Assembly: GCA_002401545.1 (NCBI GenBank)
Contig: NVTJ01000040.1
Coordinates: 1-21,454, forward strand
DNA from: Alphaproteobacteria bacterium
GTDB taxonomy: Bacteria > Pseudomonadota > Alphaproteobacteria > Sphingomonadales > Emcibacteraceae
Length of the DNA stretch: 21,454 nucleotides
Direction of reading: 5' to 3'
In this document: positions 7,426 through 15,011 of the stretch, piece after piece
Numbering within the stretch: position 1 is the first letter of the stretch
Layout: every line of letters starts with the position of its first letter
Program-made: the position numbers and the translations under genes
Notes under the pieces: generated by a model
What the model was told of the DNA's origin: nothing
Database searches by the model: none
The model's input: only the letters and a program-made list of their open reading frames with translations

Positions 7426-7785
7426 ATGTTTAATAAACTTTTTTTGAGTGTTCTGGCTATGGTTGTCAGTTTTGCAGTACCTGCGGCGCAGGCTGCGACG
7501 CGAACCAACGCGCCGTTGGAAATGACCAGAATAGAAGACCCAATATCTGAAAAAGAATGTTTACAGGCTTTTGTAGAATCTGATTTTATTTATGCTCATT
7601 CTCTTTGTCTGTCTCTGGCACAACAGGGAATGCGTGATGCGCAACTGGTCACAGGACTGATGTATGTCCTTGGTGAAGGGACCGAGAAGAACGCTGAATT
7701 GGCCGAGTTATGGTTGAAGGAGGCCGTACGCAACGGCAGTGAAGAAGCGAAAGAAGTTCTTGTTGAATTTAAATTGTCGGATTAA
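7426..7785 (+). CDS. Small secreted Sel1-repeat protein
   Basis: A 119-residue protein from ATG 7426. It begins MFNKLFLSVLAMVVSFAVPA and ends its signal peptide at AQAA. A GTG 16 codons upstream (7378) would add a charged tail before the signal peptide and has no ribosome site, so it is rejected. TAGGG lies about 8 nt before 7426. The mature part contains helical repeats of Sel1 type: SLAQQGMRDAQLVTGLMYVL then GEGTEKNAELAELWLKEA, with the G-x-G-x-x-x-(D/N)-x-x-x-A-x-x-W spacing, followed by the start of another unit (NGSEEAKEVLVEF). Such proteins act as protein-binding scaffolds in the periplasm, but no partner is indicated. The dehydratase gene follows after 18 bp and may share the transcript. 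Confidence 0.75.
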   Translation: MFNKLFLSVLAMVVSFAVPAAQAATRTNAPLEMTRIEDPISEKECLQAFVESDFIYAHSLCLSLAQQGMRDAQLVTGLMYVLGEGTEKNAELAELWLKEAVRNGSEEAKEVLVEFKLSD

Positions 7786-7803
7786 GTCATCATCTTTAAA
7801 ACC

Positions 7804-8778
7804 ATGCCCACATTAAGGGATATTCAGGACGCTGCAGAACGTTTGCACGGTATTGCCATAAAAACGCCCCTTCTGGAATCTGTTTCCCTGTCAGAAAAAT
7901 TTGACGCCCGGATTTTTATAAAACCCGAAAACCTGCAACGGGTGGGGGCGTTTAAATTTCGCGGGGCCTATAACCGTTTATGTCAATTGACAGACAGTGA
8001 AAAGGCCAACGAAATTGTGGCTTTTTCATCTGGTAATCATGCACAGGGGGTGGCCTTGGCCGCCAAAATTCTTGGGCTGAAAGCCATTATTGTCATGCCA
8101 TCTGATGCCCCGGCGATGAAGCGGGATAATACCCTGTCCTACGGGGCAGAGATCATTGAATATGACCGGGAGACGGAAAGTCGCGAGGAAATTGCCCGGG
8201 CCATTGCTGCTGAACGGCAGGCTGTGGTGGTCTCATCTTTTGAAGATTTTGATATTATCGCGGGCCAGGGAACAGCCGGACTGGAAATCATCGAACAGGG
8301 ACGGGAAATTGGTATCACATTTGACCAGTTCTTTTGTCCCGTTGGCGGGGGCGGTCTTATCTCGGGATGTGCGACGGCAATTAAGGGACTATGCCCAAAC
8401 ATAGAAATTTATGGCATTGAGCCAGAGGGCTTTGATGATGTGAAGCGCTCCCTTGCGGTGGGGTCAATTCAACGCAATCCTCAGCAGACAGGGTCCGTTT
8501 GTGATGCCTTGCTCAGCCAGTCATGCGGCCCGCTGACTTTTTCTATTATGCAGAAATATTTAAAGTCTGTTCTTACGGTCAGTGATACGGAAGCCCTCCA
8601 TGCAGTGAAATATGCCTGGGAGAATCTGAAACTTGTGGTGGAGCCGGGCGGTGCGGTGGCCTTGGCAGCGCTGTTGTCCGGCAAGGCAGACATCAGGGGT
8701 AAAACCATCTGCCTGCTGCTTAGTGGCGGTAATGTGGATGCGGAAATTTTTGAGCTGGCAATTAAAAGAGAAAACTGA
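7804..8778 (+). CDS. Fold-type II PLP enzyme: threonine/serine dehydratase family
   Basis: A 324-residue pyridoxal-phosphate enzyme that probably deaminates L-threonine or L-serine to the 2-oxo acid. The PLP lysine is K51 in GAFKFRGAYN. The substrate loop SSGNHAQGVA is near residue 75, the phosphate-binding GGGGLISG near 181, and the C-terminal SGGN near 312. There is no ACT regulatory domain, so it resembles catabolic threonine ammonia-lyase, serine racemase or hydroxyaspartate ammonia-lyase rather than the isoleucine-feedback-inhibited IlvA. The start has no strong ribosome site, which suggests coupling to the gene 18 bp upstream. Its stop overlaps the LOG gene start (TGATG). IlvD of the isoleucine pathway lies close by on the other strand, so supplying 2-oxobutyrate is plausible but unproven. 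Confidence 0.92.
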   Translation: MPTLRDIQDAAERLHGIAIKTPLLESVSLSEKFDARIFIKPENLQRVGAFKFRGAYNRLCQLTDSEKANEIVAFSSGNHAQGVALAAKILGLKAIIVMPSDAPAMKRDNTLSYGAEIIEYDRETESREEIARAIAAERQAVVVSSFEDFDIIAGQGTAGLEIIEQGREIGITFDQFFCPVGGGGLISGCATAIKGLCPNIEIYGIEPEGFDDVKRSLAVGSIQRNPQQTGSVCDALLSQSCGPLTFSIMQKYLKSVLTVSDTEALHAVKYAWENLKLVVEPGGAVALAALLSGKADIRGKTICLLLSGGNVDAEIFELAIKREN

Positions 8779-9359
8779 TGAAGAAAATATGTGTTTACTG
8801 TGGGTCAAGCCCCGGAAAAAGCCCTGAATATATCGAGGCTGCCCGCGTCCTTGGCAGAGAGCTGGTCAAACGTGATATCACGTTGGTTTATGGCGGGGCC
8901 AGTGTGGGAATCATGGGTGAGATTGCTGATACAGTTTTATCTGCGGGTGGTGAAGTCGTTGGTATTATGCCGCAGGCTCTTGTTGACAAAGAAATATCCC
9001 ATAGTGGTTTAACAGATTTAAGGGTCGTTGGCTCAATGCATGAGCGCAAGGCGATGATGGAAGATATTTCAGATGGTTTTATTGCCCTTCCCGGGGGCAT
9101 GGGGACGATTGAGGAATTATTTGAGGTATTGACCTGGTCACAACTGGGTTATCACAGAAAGCCCTGCGCCCTGCTTAATATCAAAGGATATTATGACTCT
9201 ATAACGCAATTTTTAAATCATGCGGTTGAAGAACAGTTTGTCAAGCCCATTCATCGCGAGATGATCCTGATTGAACACAAGCCGGACAGACTTTTGGATT
9301 TAATGGCAGCATATAAACCTCCTGCAGTTGATAAATGGATTGGACGCAATGAAACCTAG
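8778..9359 (+). CDS. LOG-family nucleoside 5'-monophosphate phosphoribohydrolase
   Basis: A 193-residue Rossmann-like enzyme. The LOG signature PGGMGTIEE is at about residues 105-113, preceded by the nucleotide-binding segments VYCGSSPG (6-13) and YGGASVGIMG (39-48). The HERKAMM stretch holds the conserved arginine and lysine. Family members cleave the N-glycosidic bond of nucleoside monophosphates. In plants and some bacteria this releases cytokinin bases from their riboside phosphates; in most bacteria the role is probably nucleotide turnover. The ATG shares bases with the dehydratase stop (TGATG), so the two are translationally coupled. The annotation lysine decarboxylase often attached to this family is misleading. 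Family call high; physiological substrate unknown. Confidence 0.93.
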   Translation: MKKICVYCGSSPGKSPEYIEAARVLGRELVKRDITLVYGGASVGIMGEIADTVLSAGGEVVGIMPQALVDKEISHSGLTDLRVVGSMHERKAMMEDISDGFIALPGGMGTIEELFEVLTWSQLGYHRKPCALLNIKGYYDSITQFLNHAVEEQFVKPIHREMILIEHKPDRLLDLMAAYKPPAVDKWIGRNET

Positions 9360-9418
9360 CCGCCTATGATAACTTATGTTAGCGTCCTGCAAATAAAAAA
9401 TCATATCGGGAGAGAAGA

Positions 9419-11068
9419 ATGAAAAAAATCTTATGGGCTATGTTTGCTGTAGCTATTGTCCTGACCATTTTTGTTTATGACAAGGTTCCCCCCAATAAGA
9501 TCCCGATCAATATTGATGCAGGTCGCTTGACAGAAAATATCAAAATTCTGGCTTCCGATGAGTTTGAAGGCCGGGGACCGGGAACCGCAGGTGAGGAAAA
9601 AACCATCAGCTTCCTGCAACAGGAATTCAAAAAACTTGGCCTGAGGCCCGGAAATGGCAACAGCTATCTTCAGGGTGCAAAAATGGTTGAAATCACCACA
9701 TCGCCCGATGCCACCATGAAAATTAAGACAGCGGACGGCGTTACGGAGCTTAAATACGGGCCTGAATTTATGGCCTGGACCCAGCGTGTCCAAAATGAAG
9801 TATCCGTCAATGACAGTGAAATGGTCTTTGTCGGCTACGGTGTGGTGGCCCCGAAATATGGCTGGAACGATTATGACGGCGTGGACGTTCACGGAAAAAC
9901 GGTTGTTATTCTGGTGAATGACCCCGGATTTGCAACACAAAACCCGGAGTTGTTCACCGGCAATGCCATGACCTATTACGGGCGCTGGACCTATAAATAT
10001 GAAGAGGCCGCCCGTCAGGGGGCGCAAGCCGTAATCATCATTCACGAAACTGCGCCCGCCGCCTATCCGTGGGCGGTGGTGGAAGGAAGCTGGTCAGGTC
10101 CGCAATTCAGTCTGGAAAGTGATGACGGTAATATGTCACGGGTGGTGGTGGAATCCTGGATACCGGGTGATAAAATGGCCGGAATTTTTCGTGCCGGCGG
10201 ACTTGATTATGAGGAATTGACGGCACAGGCTGCGACCAAAAACTTTAAAGCCGTATCCCTTAAGGCAAAGATGTCTGTTTCCCTGAGCAATAAAATCCGT
10301 CATGTGGTGTCTAATAATGTGGTCGCGGTCCTGCCGGGAACAGACCGGGCAGACGAATATATCATTCATATGTCCCATTGGGATCATTTGGGGAGGGATA
10401 GCACGCTGGAAGGTGATCAGATTTATAATGGTGCCGCCGATAATGCCAGTGGCACTGCCGGGTTGATTGAATTGGCCAATGCTTATCTTTCCGGGGCGCG
10501 GAAACCCCGGCGTTCGATCATGTTTATGGCAGTAACCGCAGAGGAGCAGGGCCTGCTTGGCTCGGCATATTACGGTAAACACCCGCTTGTTCCGCTGAAC
10601 AAGACAGTTGCAGCCATTAATATGGATGTGCTTGGCTATATTGGTGAAACCTATGATGTGACCATTGTCGGTTACGGTAATTCTGAACTTGATGACTATG
10701 TTGACAGTGCCGTGCGCAAACAAAAACGTATTGCCAACCCGGACCCCAAACCGGAAAATGGCTATTTTTACCGTTCCGATCATTTCAGTCTTTCCAAAGA
10801 AGGCGTGCCGGCGCTTTATTTAGAGGTCGGTGAGAATAGTGTCAAATATGGACTGAAATGGGGCAAGGCGCGTGTCGAGGATTATGTGGCCAACCGCTAT
10901 CATAAACCGTCCGATGAATATTCTGACAACTGGGATTTGTCGGGTGCGGTGAAGGATCTGGAACTGATGTATAAAATTGGCCTGAAATTGTCACAGGAAG
11001 ACAGTTTCCCCAACTGGCGCGAAGGCAATGAATTCAAAGCCAAACGTGATGCCATGATGAAAGAGTGA
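9419..11068 (+). CDS. Membrane-anchored M28-family zinc metallopeptidase with PA-type insert
   Basis: A 549-residue exported aminopeptidase-type hydrolase. Residues 4-20 (ILWAMFAVAIVLTIFVY) form a signal anchor or uncleaved signal peptide. The early motif LASDEFEGRGPGTAGEE and a protease-associated domain at about 135-300 (VFVGYGVVAPKYGWNDYDG) precede the catalytic domain. The two-zinc site is complete: H320 and D322 in SHWDHLG, D341 in GAADNASG, E375 (base) and E376 in TAEEQGLLGS, D403 in INMDVLG and H455 in SDHFS. It probably trims peptides in the periplasm. GGGAG upstream is a good ribosome site. It has its own 59-bp leader, so it may be a separate transcription unit. No defects seen. Confidence 0.93.
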   Translation: MKKILWAMFAVAIVLTIFVYDKVPPNKIPINIDAGRLTENIKILASDEFEGRGPGTAGEEKTISFLQQEFKKLGLRPGNGNSYLQGAKMVEITTSPDATMKIKTADGVTELKYGPEFMAWTQRVQNEVSVNDSEMVFVGYGVVAPKYGWNDYDGVDVHGKTVVILVNDPGFATQNPELFTGNAMTYYGRWTYKYEEAARQGAQAVIIIHETAPAAYPWAVVEGSWSGPQFSLESDDGNMSRVVVESWIPGDKMAGIFRAGGLDYEELTAQAATKNFKAVSLKAKMSVSLSNKIRHVVSNNVVAVLPGTDRADEYIIHMSHWDHLGRDSTLEGDQIYNGAADNASGTAGLIELANAYLSGARKPRRSIMFMAVTAEEQGLLGSAYYGKHPLVPLNKTVAAINMDVLGYIGETYDVTIVGYGNSELDDYVDSAVRKQKRIANPDPKPENGYFYRSDHFSLSKEGVPALYLEVGENSVKYGLKWGKARVEDYVANRYHKPSDEYSDNWDLSGAVKDLELMYKIGLKLSQEDSFPNWREGNEFKAKRDAMMKE

Positions 11069-11160
11069 ATTAAATGACTGAGGTTGATAGTCCCTATACA
11101 GCTTGTTCTGTGGACAGGCCAATATAAATCCATTGAGAATATCACGGATATAGGGCAATA

Positions 11161-11190
11161 TGATTTTTTCTGGATCAGAAAATAAAATCA
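11161..11190. repeat. AT-rich imperfect inverted repeat
   Basis: TGATTTT and TTCTG on the left pair with CAGAA and AAAATCA on the right. That gives a 12-bp stem with a 3-nt bulge and a GAT loop, 92 bp after the peptidase stop. There is no T tract after it, so it is a weak terminator candidate at best. It may instead be part of the upstream control region of the Crp/Fnr gene. Confidence 0.4.
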
Positions 11191-11233
11191 TCTGGTGACA
11201 CCCTTGGGAAGGTTTGGAATTTTATAGACTATA

Positions 11234-11247
11234 GGGAAAATTTTCCC
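11234..11247. promoter_or_regulatory. Perfect palindrome GGGAAAATTTTCCC ahead of the Crp/Fnr gene
   Basis: This 14-bp perfect palindrome ends 14 bp before the start codon of the regulator. It overlaps the second of two direct TATAGGG copies (11149-11155 and 11230-11236), which have an inverted CCCTATA copy at 11092-11098. Its position fits an operator or 5'-UTR element controlling the regulator gene. The binding factor is unknown. Confidence 0.45.
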
Positions 11248-11261
11248 CTGGAAAAAAACCG

Positions 11262-11912
11262 ATGCAAAAAATAATCACTGACCATTTCCCCGAACTTGCC
11301 CGGCTTTCGGAAGAAAACAAAAAGATTCTCGGAGATGGCATTCAGATTATGACGGTTCCAGCGGGGACGGTTATGTTCTCTGAAGGCAGCGAATGCCGGG
11401 GTTATGTCATGCTGCTCAAGGGGACAGTGCGGGTTCAGAAAACATCTGAGGAGGGTCGGGAAATTATACTTTACCGGGTGGAAGAGGGGGAATCCTGTAT
11501 TATGACCACCACTTGCCTGATCTCCGATGATCATTACGGGGCAGAGGGTATTGCCGAGACGGATATTACCGTGGCTATTGTGCCGCCGGCAACTTTTAAT
11601 CTTCTGCTGGGAAAATCGGATAAATTCCGCAATTTTGTCTTTGCGGTTTATGCCAAACGCATGGCCGTTCTGATGATGCTGGTGGAAGAAGTGGTGTTTA
11701 AAAAGCTCGACCGGCGTTTGGCCCAACTGTTATTGGGCAGGAAAGGGTCCCGGTTTGAGGTTACCCATCAGGATATCGCACAGGAGCTTGGTTCAGTCCG
11801 GGAAGTGGTCAGCCGCCAGCTTAAGGTTTTTGAACGCGGGGGCCTGATCAAGCTGGGACGCGGCATGATAGAAATTCTTGACCGGGGCGGGCTTCAGACC
11901 GCTGCCGATTAA
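11262..11912 (+). CDS. Crp/Fnr-family transcriptional regulator with candidate redox cysteines
   Basis: A 216-residue regulator. Residues 20-110 form the cyclic-nucleotide-type beta-roll, followed by a long dimerisation helix (about 120-150) and a winged helix at about 165-205. The recognition region is HQDIAQELGSVREVVSRQLK, a close match to the Fnr-type HTH. Cysteines are C45, C79 and C85, the last two in GESCIMTTTCL. The four-cysteine [4Fe-4S] N-terminus of Fnr is absent. So is the Arg-Ser/Thr phosphate-binding signature of cAMP receptors. A thiol or metabolite signal is therefore more likely than cAMP or an Fe-S cluster. The ribosome site is weak. The downstream box at 11924-11939 and the DUF2892 and transporter genes are its probable targets; genomes often pair such regulators with DUF2892 proteins. 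Confidence 0.92.
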   Translation: MQKIITDHFPELARLSEENKKILGDGIQIMTVPAGTVMFSEGSECRGYVMLLKGTVRVQKTSEEGREIILYRVEEGESCIMTTTCLISDDHYGAEGIAETDITVAIVPPATFNLLLGKSDKFRNFVFAVYAKRMAVLMMLVEEVVFKKLDRRLAQLLLGRKGSRFEVTHQDIAQELGSVREVVSRQLKVFERGGLIKLGRGMIEILDRGGLQTAAD

Positions 11913-11923
11913 TAAATATCATA

Positions 11924-11966
11924 TGTGACTTCGGTCACTTATTTTCTTCATCATTTGTGTTACAGT
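11924..11966 (+). promoter_or_regulatory. Crp/Fnr-type binding box and extended -10 promoter of the DUF2892-transporter operon
   Basis: TGTGACTTCGGTCACT at 11924-11939 matches the Crp consensus TGTGA-N6-TCACA except for the last base. Twenty-one bp downstream, TGT-TACAGT (11958-11966) reads as an extended -10 element. A start about 7 nt after it (near 11973) would put the box centre at about -41.5, the class II activator position. The same GTGAC-TTCG-GTCAC bases could also form a small tetraloop hairpin for the upstream gene, but the following T run is broken. Confidence 0.55.
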
Positions 11967-12007
11967 CTTTTCTGTTGAGTAAAAATTTATTATGCAGGAG
12001 AAAAATG

Positions 12008-12205
12008 ATGAAAATAAATGTTGGTAAATTGGATAAAATCCTTCGTATTGTCGTTGGTATTGCATTGGTTGCCTCTGCTTTGGCCGGCTATTTTGTCCCC
12101 TGGGGCTGGATCGGTATCATTCCGCTGGTTACCGGATTAATTGGCTGGTGCCCGGCCTATAGTATATTCGGGATCAGCAGTTGCCCGCTTTCAGAGAGTG
12201 AATGA
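12008..12205 (+). CDS. DUF2892 (YgaP-type) small inner-membrane protein, copy 1
   Basis: A 65-residue protein starting MKINVGKLDKILRIVVGIAL. Two hydrophobic segments (about residues 11-27 and 31-47) flank the conserved PWGWIGIIPLVTGLIGWCPA block. This is the DUF2892 hallmark, ending in CPAYSIFGISSCPL. The two cysteines near the membrane edge (in GWCPA and SSCPL) are typical of the family, which is sometimes fused to rhodanese domains as in YgaP. AGGAG at 11996-12000 lies 7 nt before this ATG and only 4 nt before the adjacent upstream ATG at 12005, so 12008 is preferred. Its stop is 1 bp from the next start. The function is not established; sulfur or thiol chemistry at the membrane is a reasonable guess. 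Confidence 0.88.
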   Translation: MKINVGKLDKILRIVVGIALVASALAGYFVPWGWIGIIPLVTGLIGWCPAYSIFGISSCPLSESE

Positions 12206-12206
12206 T

Positions 12207-12410
12207 ATGGCTTTAGATCGCATGATATTCGCTTTTGCGGGCGTGATGATCCTGTTGAGCCTGTCTCTGGCTTTAACGGTTCATATATATTGGCTGGGGC
12301 TTGCGGCTTTTGTTGGTGTGAATATGCTTCAGGCGGCTTTCACCGGCTTTTGTCCGCTGGCGATTATGCTGAAAAAAATAGGTGTGAAACCCGGTAAAGC
12401 TTTTTCTTAA
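12207..12410 (+). CDS. DUF2892-like small inner-membrane protein, copy 2
   Basis: A 67-residue protein with two membrane segments (about 6-25 and 28-45), starting MALDRMIFAFAGVMILLSLS and ending in FTGFCPLAIMLKKIGVKPG. The GFCP element followed by a basic amphipathic tail is the second common DUF2892 form. It differs from copy 1 in having a single cysteine in this motif and in lacking the INVGK...RI start. The ATG at 12207 follows the previous stop by 1 bp, and GAGAG lies 8 nt upstream. The transporter starts 18 bp downstream, so all are probably one transcript. The two copies may pair in the membrane; this is inference. Confidence 0.82.
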   Translation: MALDRMIFAFAGVMILLSLSLALTVHIYWLGLAAFVGVNMLQAAFTGFCPLAIMLKKIGVKPGKAFS

Positions 12411-12428
12411 AAATATTCTGGGCATGGC

Positions 12429-15011
12429 ATGATACATATTTCTGACACCGCAACCCGTCACCCGAAAGTTTTTTTCTGGCTGAGTGGCCTGTTAGCTCTG
12501 GTCATGATCGCCCTTGTGGCCTTGCCGAGCCTGTGGCCCGCGTCTTTCAGTATGTTATATCCGCTTGAGATTGATACGGACCCGGAAAATATGCTATCCC
12601 GGTCCGAACCTGTCCGGGTTTATCATAATGACCGGAAAAAGGAATTTTCCCTCTATGATATGATCGTGGTCGGGGTGGTGAATGACAGCCATCCCCAAGG
12701 GGTATTTAACAAAAATTCTCTCAGTCATATTCATGCCCTGGCAGAGTTTGCCAAAAAAATCCCGGGGGTGATCTCGGTTGATCTCATGTCACCGTCGACG
12801 GTGGATAATATCGAGCCGGGCGGACCGGGCGTGGTGAAATTCCAGTGGCTGATGAAACAGCCGCCGGCAGATGATGCCGAAGCCCTGGCTATCCGTGACA
12901 AGGCTCAACACTTACCCTTGCTGAATGGCACCATTGTATCCGCTGATGGCAAGGCCGTTGCCCTTTATATCCCGATTACCGCCAAGAACATCAGTTACAA
13001 TGTGGTTGAGCAATTAAAGGTAAAAATTGCCGGATTTGACGGGAATGATCGTTACTATATTACCGGACTGCCGGTGGCGCAGGATACGTTCGGCGTTGAA
13101 ATGTTTGTGCAGATGGCCATTTCAGCCCCCATGGCCATGTTGTTGATCTTTCTGTTGATGTGGTATTTCTTCAAGAAGGCATCTTTGGTTGTTTCCCCGA
13201 TGATTGTGGCTATGATATCGGTGATCAGCACCATGGGGCTTTTGGTAATAACCGGCAATGTGGTTCACATCATGAGCAGCATGATCCCGATTTTTATCAT
13301 GCCCATTGCCGTACTGGACGCCATTCATATATTAAGCGATTTTTATGACAAATATCCGCAGTATAAAAACCGCCGGAAGACCATCAAGCATGTGATGAAG
13401 GAATTGTCCGCGCCCATGCTGTTCACAACCCTGACCACGGCGGTTGGTTTTGCCTCCCTTGCCCTTACCCCTATTCCGCCAGTGCAGACCTTTGGTTTTT
13501 TTGTTGCCGTTGGTGTCGTGCTGGCATGGCTGTTTACCATTACGCTGGTTCCGGCTTACATCATACTGATGCCGGAAGAAAGTTTTGCTGATTTTGGCCT
13601 TGATCATACGGATGAGAATAAAAACAGTCCCTTGGCAAGGATGCTGAACGGACTGGGGCGGGTAACTTACAGTGGGGCCAAGCTGATTATTCTGGCTGTA
13701 TTTGTGTTGATTGGTGTTGCCTGGATCGGGGTTAATAAAATTGAGATTAATGACAATCCAGTGAAATGGTTCTCTCCTGACCATGAAATCCGGGTCGCGG
13801 ACCGGGCGTTGAACGAACGGTTCGCGGGAACTTACATGGCGTATCTGGTGCTGGAAGGCGCGGGGGAAGAATCATTTCCTCAGTTTGCCGAAGGCCTTAA
13901 AGCCGGTTTGAAGTCCCGAAACCTGCCAGAAATGGTCCCGGAAGTTGAGGCCTTCCTGTCAGAAACCAAAGATCGCAAGCAGCTTGTTGAACAGCTCATT
14001 CAAAAGATGGAACAACGCATGGAGGCAGTCTCCGATGAGGAATGGGACAATTGGGATTTGGCTCTTACATGGGTCGGGGAATATCTGGGCCGCAGTGAAA
14101 TATTCAAAAGCCCTGAAGTGCTGAATTATATGGGCCGCCTGCAGGACTATCTGCAAGACACGGGACTGGTGGGTAAAAGCAATAGCCTGGCCGATGTGGT
14201 CAAGACCGTGCATCGGGAGCTTTTTATGGGCAACAAAGAAGACTACCGTATCCCCGGAACACGCGGGGCCGTGGCTGAAACCCTGATCACTTATCAGAAC
14301 AGCCACCGCCCGCAGGATCTTTGGCATTTTGTCACCCCGGACTATAAGAAGTCTAATATGTGGCTTCAGTTAAAGTCAGGTGACAACCGGGATATGAGTG
14401 CCCTGATTGATAAAGTTGATCAGTTTTTTCAGGATAATCCGGCACCGGAAGGCATTCACCATAACTGGTTCGGCCTGACTTATATCAATGTGATCTGGCA
14501 GGACAAGATGGTCAGTGGCATGGCCGAGGCTTTCATTGGCAGTTTTGTCATTGTCCTGATTATGATGACATTCCTGTTCCGCTCTTTGTTGTGGGGTGTT
14601 CTGGCCATGATCCCGCTCACCTTTACCATCGGTATGATTTACGGAATCATTGGTCTCATTGGCAAGGATTACGATATGCCGGTGGCGGTCTTGTCTTCGC
14701 TCAGCCTGGGGTTGGCAGTGGATTATGCCATTCACTTTTTGGCGCGTAGCCGGGAAATGAGAAAGAAATATCCCGACTGGAAAACCACATCCGCCGCAGT
14801 TTTCGGCGAGCCTGCCCGGGCTATTACCCGCAATGTGATCGTTGTTGGTATCGGTTTTATGCCCCTGCTTGCGGCCTCACTGGTGCCTTATAAAACGGTT
14901 GGCGTGTTTATTTCGGCAATATTGGTTCTTGCGGGCGTGGCAACACTCACCATCCTGCCGGCGTTAATCCGCCTGTTTGAAGGCCTGTTGTTTAAAAAGG
15001 ATATGATATGA
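12429..15011 (+). CDS. RND-superfamily (MMPL/COG1033-type) inner-membrane transporter
   Basis: An 860-residue, 12-helix proton-driven transporter in two homologous halves. TM1 lies near residues 14-36, then a large periplasmic loop beginning IDTDPENMLSRSEPVRVYH. A five-helix bundle follows (about 227-400), then TM7 (about 415-435), a second loop (440-700) and the final bundle (about 705-850). The SSD/MMPL hallmark is present in both halves: AVLDAIHILSDFYDKY with D297, and GLAVDYAIHFLARSREM with D765. Such proteins export or move lipids, hopanoids, sterols or hydrophobic compounds rather than antibiotics. No membrane-fusion protein gene accompanies it, unlike AcrAB systems. Its stop overlaps the next start by ATGA, tying it to the LolA-like gene. 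The ribosome site is weak. The cargo is unknown. Confidence 0.93.
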   Translation: MIHISDTATRHPKVFFWLSGLLALVMIALVALPSLWPASFSMLYPLEIDTDPENMLSRSEPVRVYHNDRKKEFSLYDMIVVGVVNDSHPQGVFNKNSLSHIHALAEFAKKIPGVISVDLMSPSTVDNIEPGGPGVVKFQWLMKQPPADDAEALAIRDKAQHLPLLNGTIVSADGKAVALYIPITAKNISYNVVEQLKVKIAGFDGNDRYYITGLPVAQDTFGVEMFVQMAISAPMAMLLIFLLMWYFFKKASLVVSPMIVAMISVISTMGLLVITGNVVHIMSSMIPIFIMPIAVLDAIHILSDFYDKYPQYKNRRKTIKHVMKELSAPMLFTTLTTAVGFASLALTPIPPVQTFGFFVAVGVVLAWLFTITLVPAYIILMPEESFADFGLDHTDENKNSPLARMLNGLGRVTYSGAKLIILAVFVLIGVAWIGVNKIEINDNPVKWFSPDHEIRVADRALNERFAGTYMAYLVLEGAGEESFPQFAEGLKAGLKSRNLPEMVPEVEAFLSETKDRKQLVEQLIQKMEQRMEAVSDEEWDNWDLALTWVGEYLGRSEIFKSPEVLNYMGRLQDYLQDTGLVGKSNSLADVVKTVHRELFMGNKEDYRIPGTRGAVAETLITYQNSHRPQDLWHFVTPDYKKSNMWLQLKSGDNRDMSALIDKVDQFFQDNPAPEGIHHNWFGLTYINVIWQDKMVSGMAEAFIGSFVIVLIMMTFLFRSLLWGVLAMIPLTFTIGMIYGIIGLIGKDYDMPVAVLSSLSLGLAVDYAIHFLARSREMRKKYPDWKTTSAAVFGEPARAITRNVIVVGIGFMPLLAASLVPYKTVGVFISAILVLAGVATLTILPALIRLFEGLLFKKDMI

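Noticed and set aside
9431..10045. Long antisense frames opposite the M28 peptidase, and similar long opposite-strand frames over the RND and ilvD genes
   Set aside because: These are shadows of strong coding sequence on the other strand, without ribosome sites or recognisable domains.
11069..11261. Possible small gene between the peptidase and the Crp/Fnr gene
   Set aside because: Only short antisense frames overlap it, and no start with a ribosome site is seen. Repeats and palindromes explain the region better.
11925..11950. GTGAC-TTCG-GTCAC hairpin as a rho-independent terminator of the Crp/Fnr gene
   Set aside because: The stem is only 5 bp and the T run is interrupted. The same bases fit a Crp-type operator better, though both roles could coexist.
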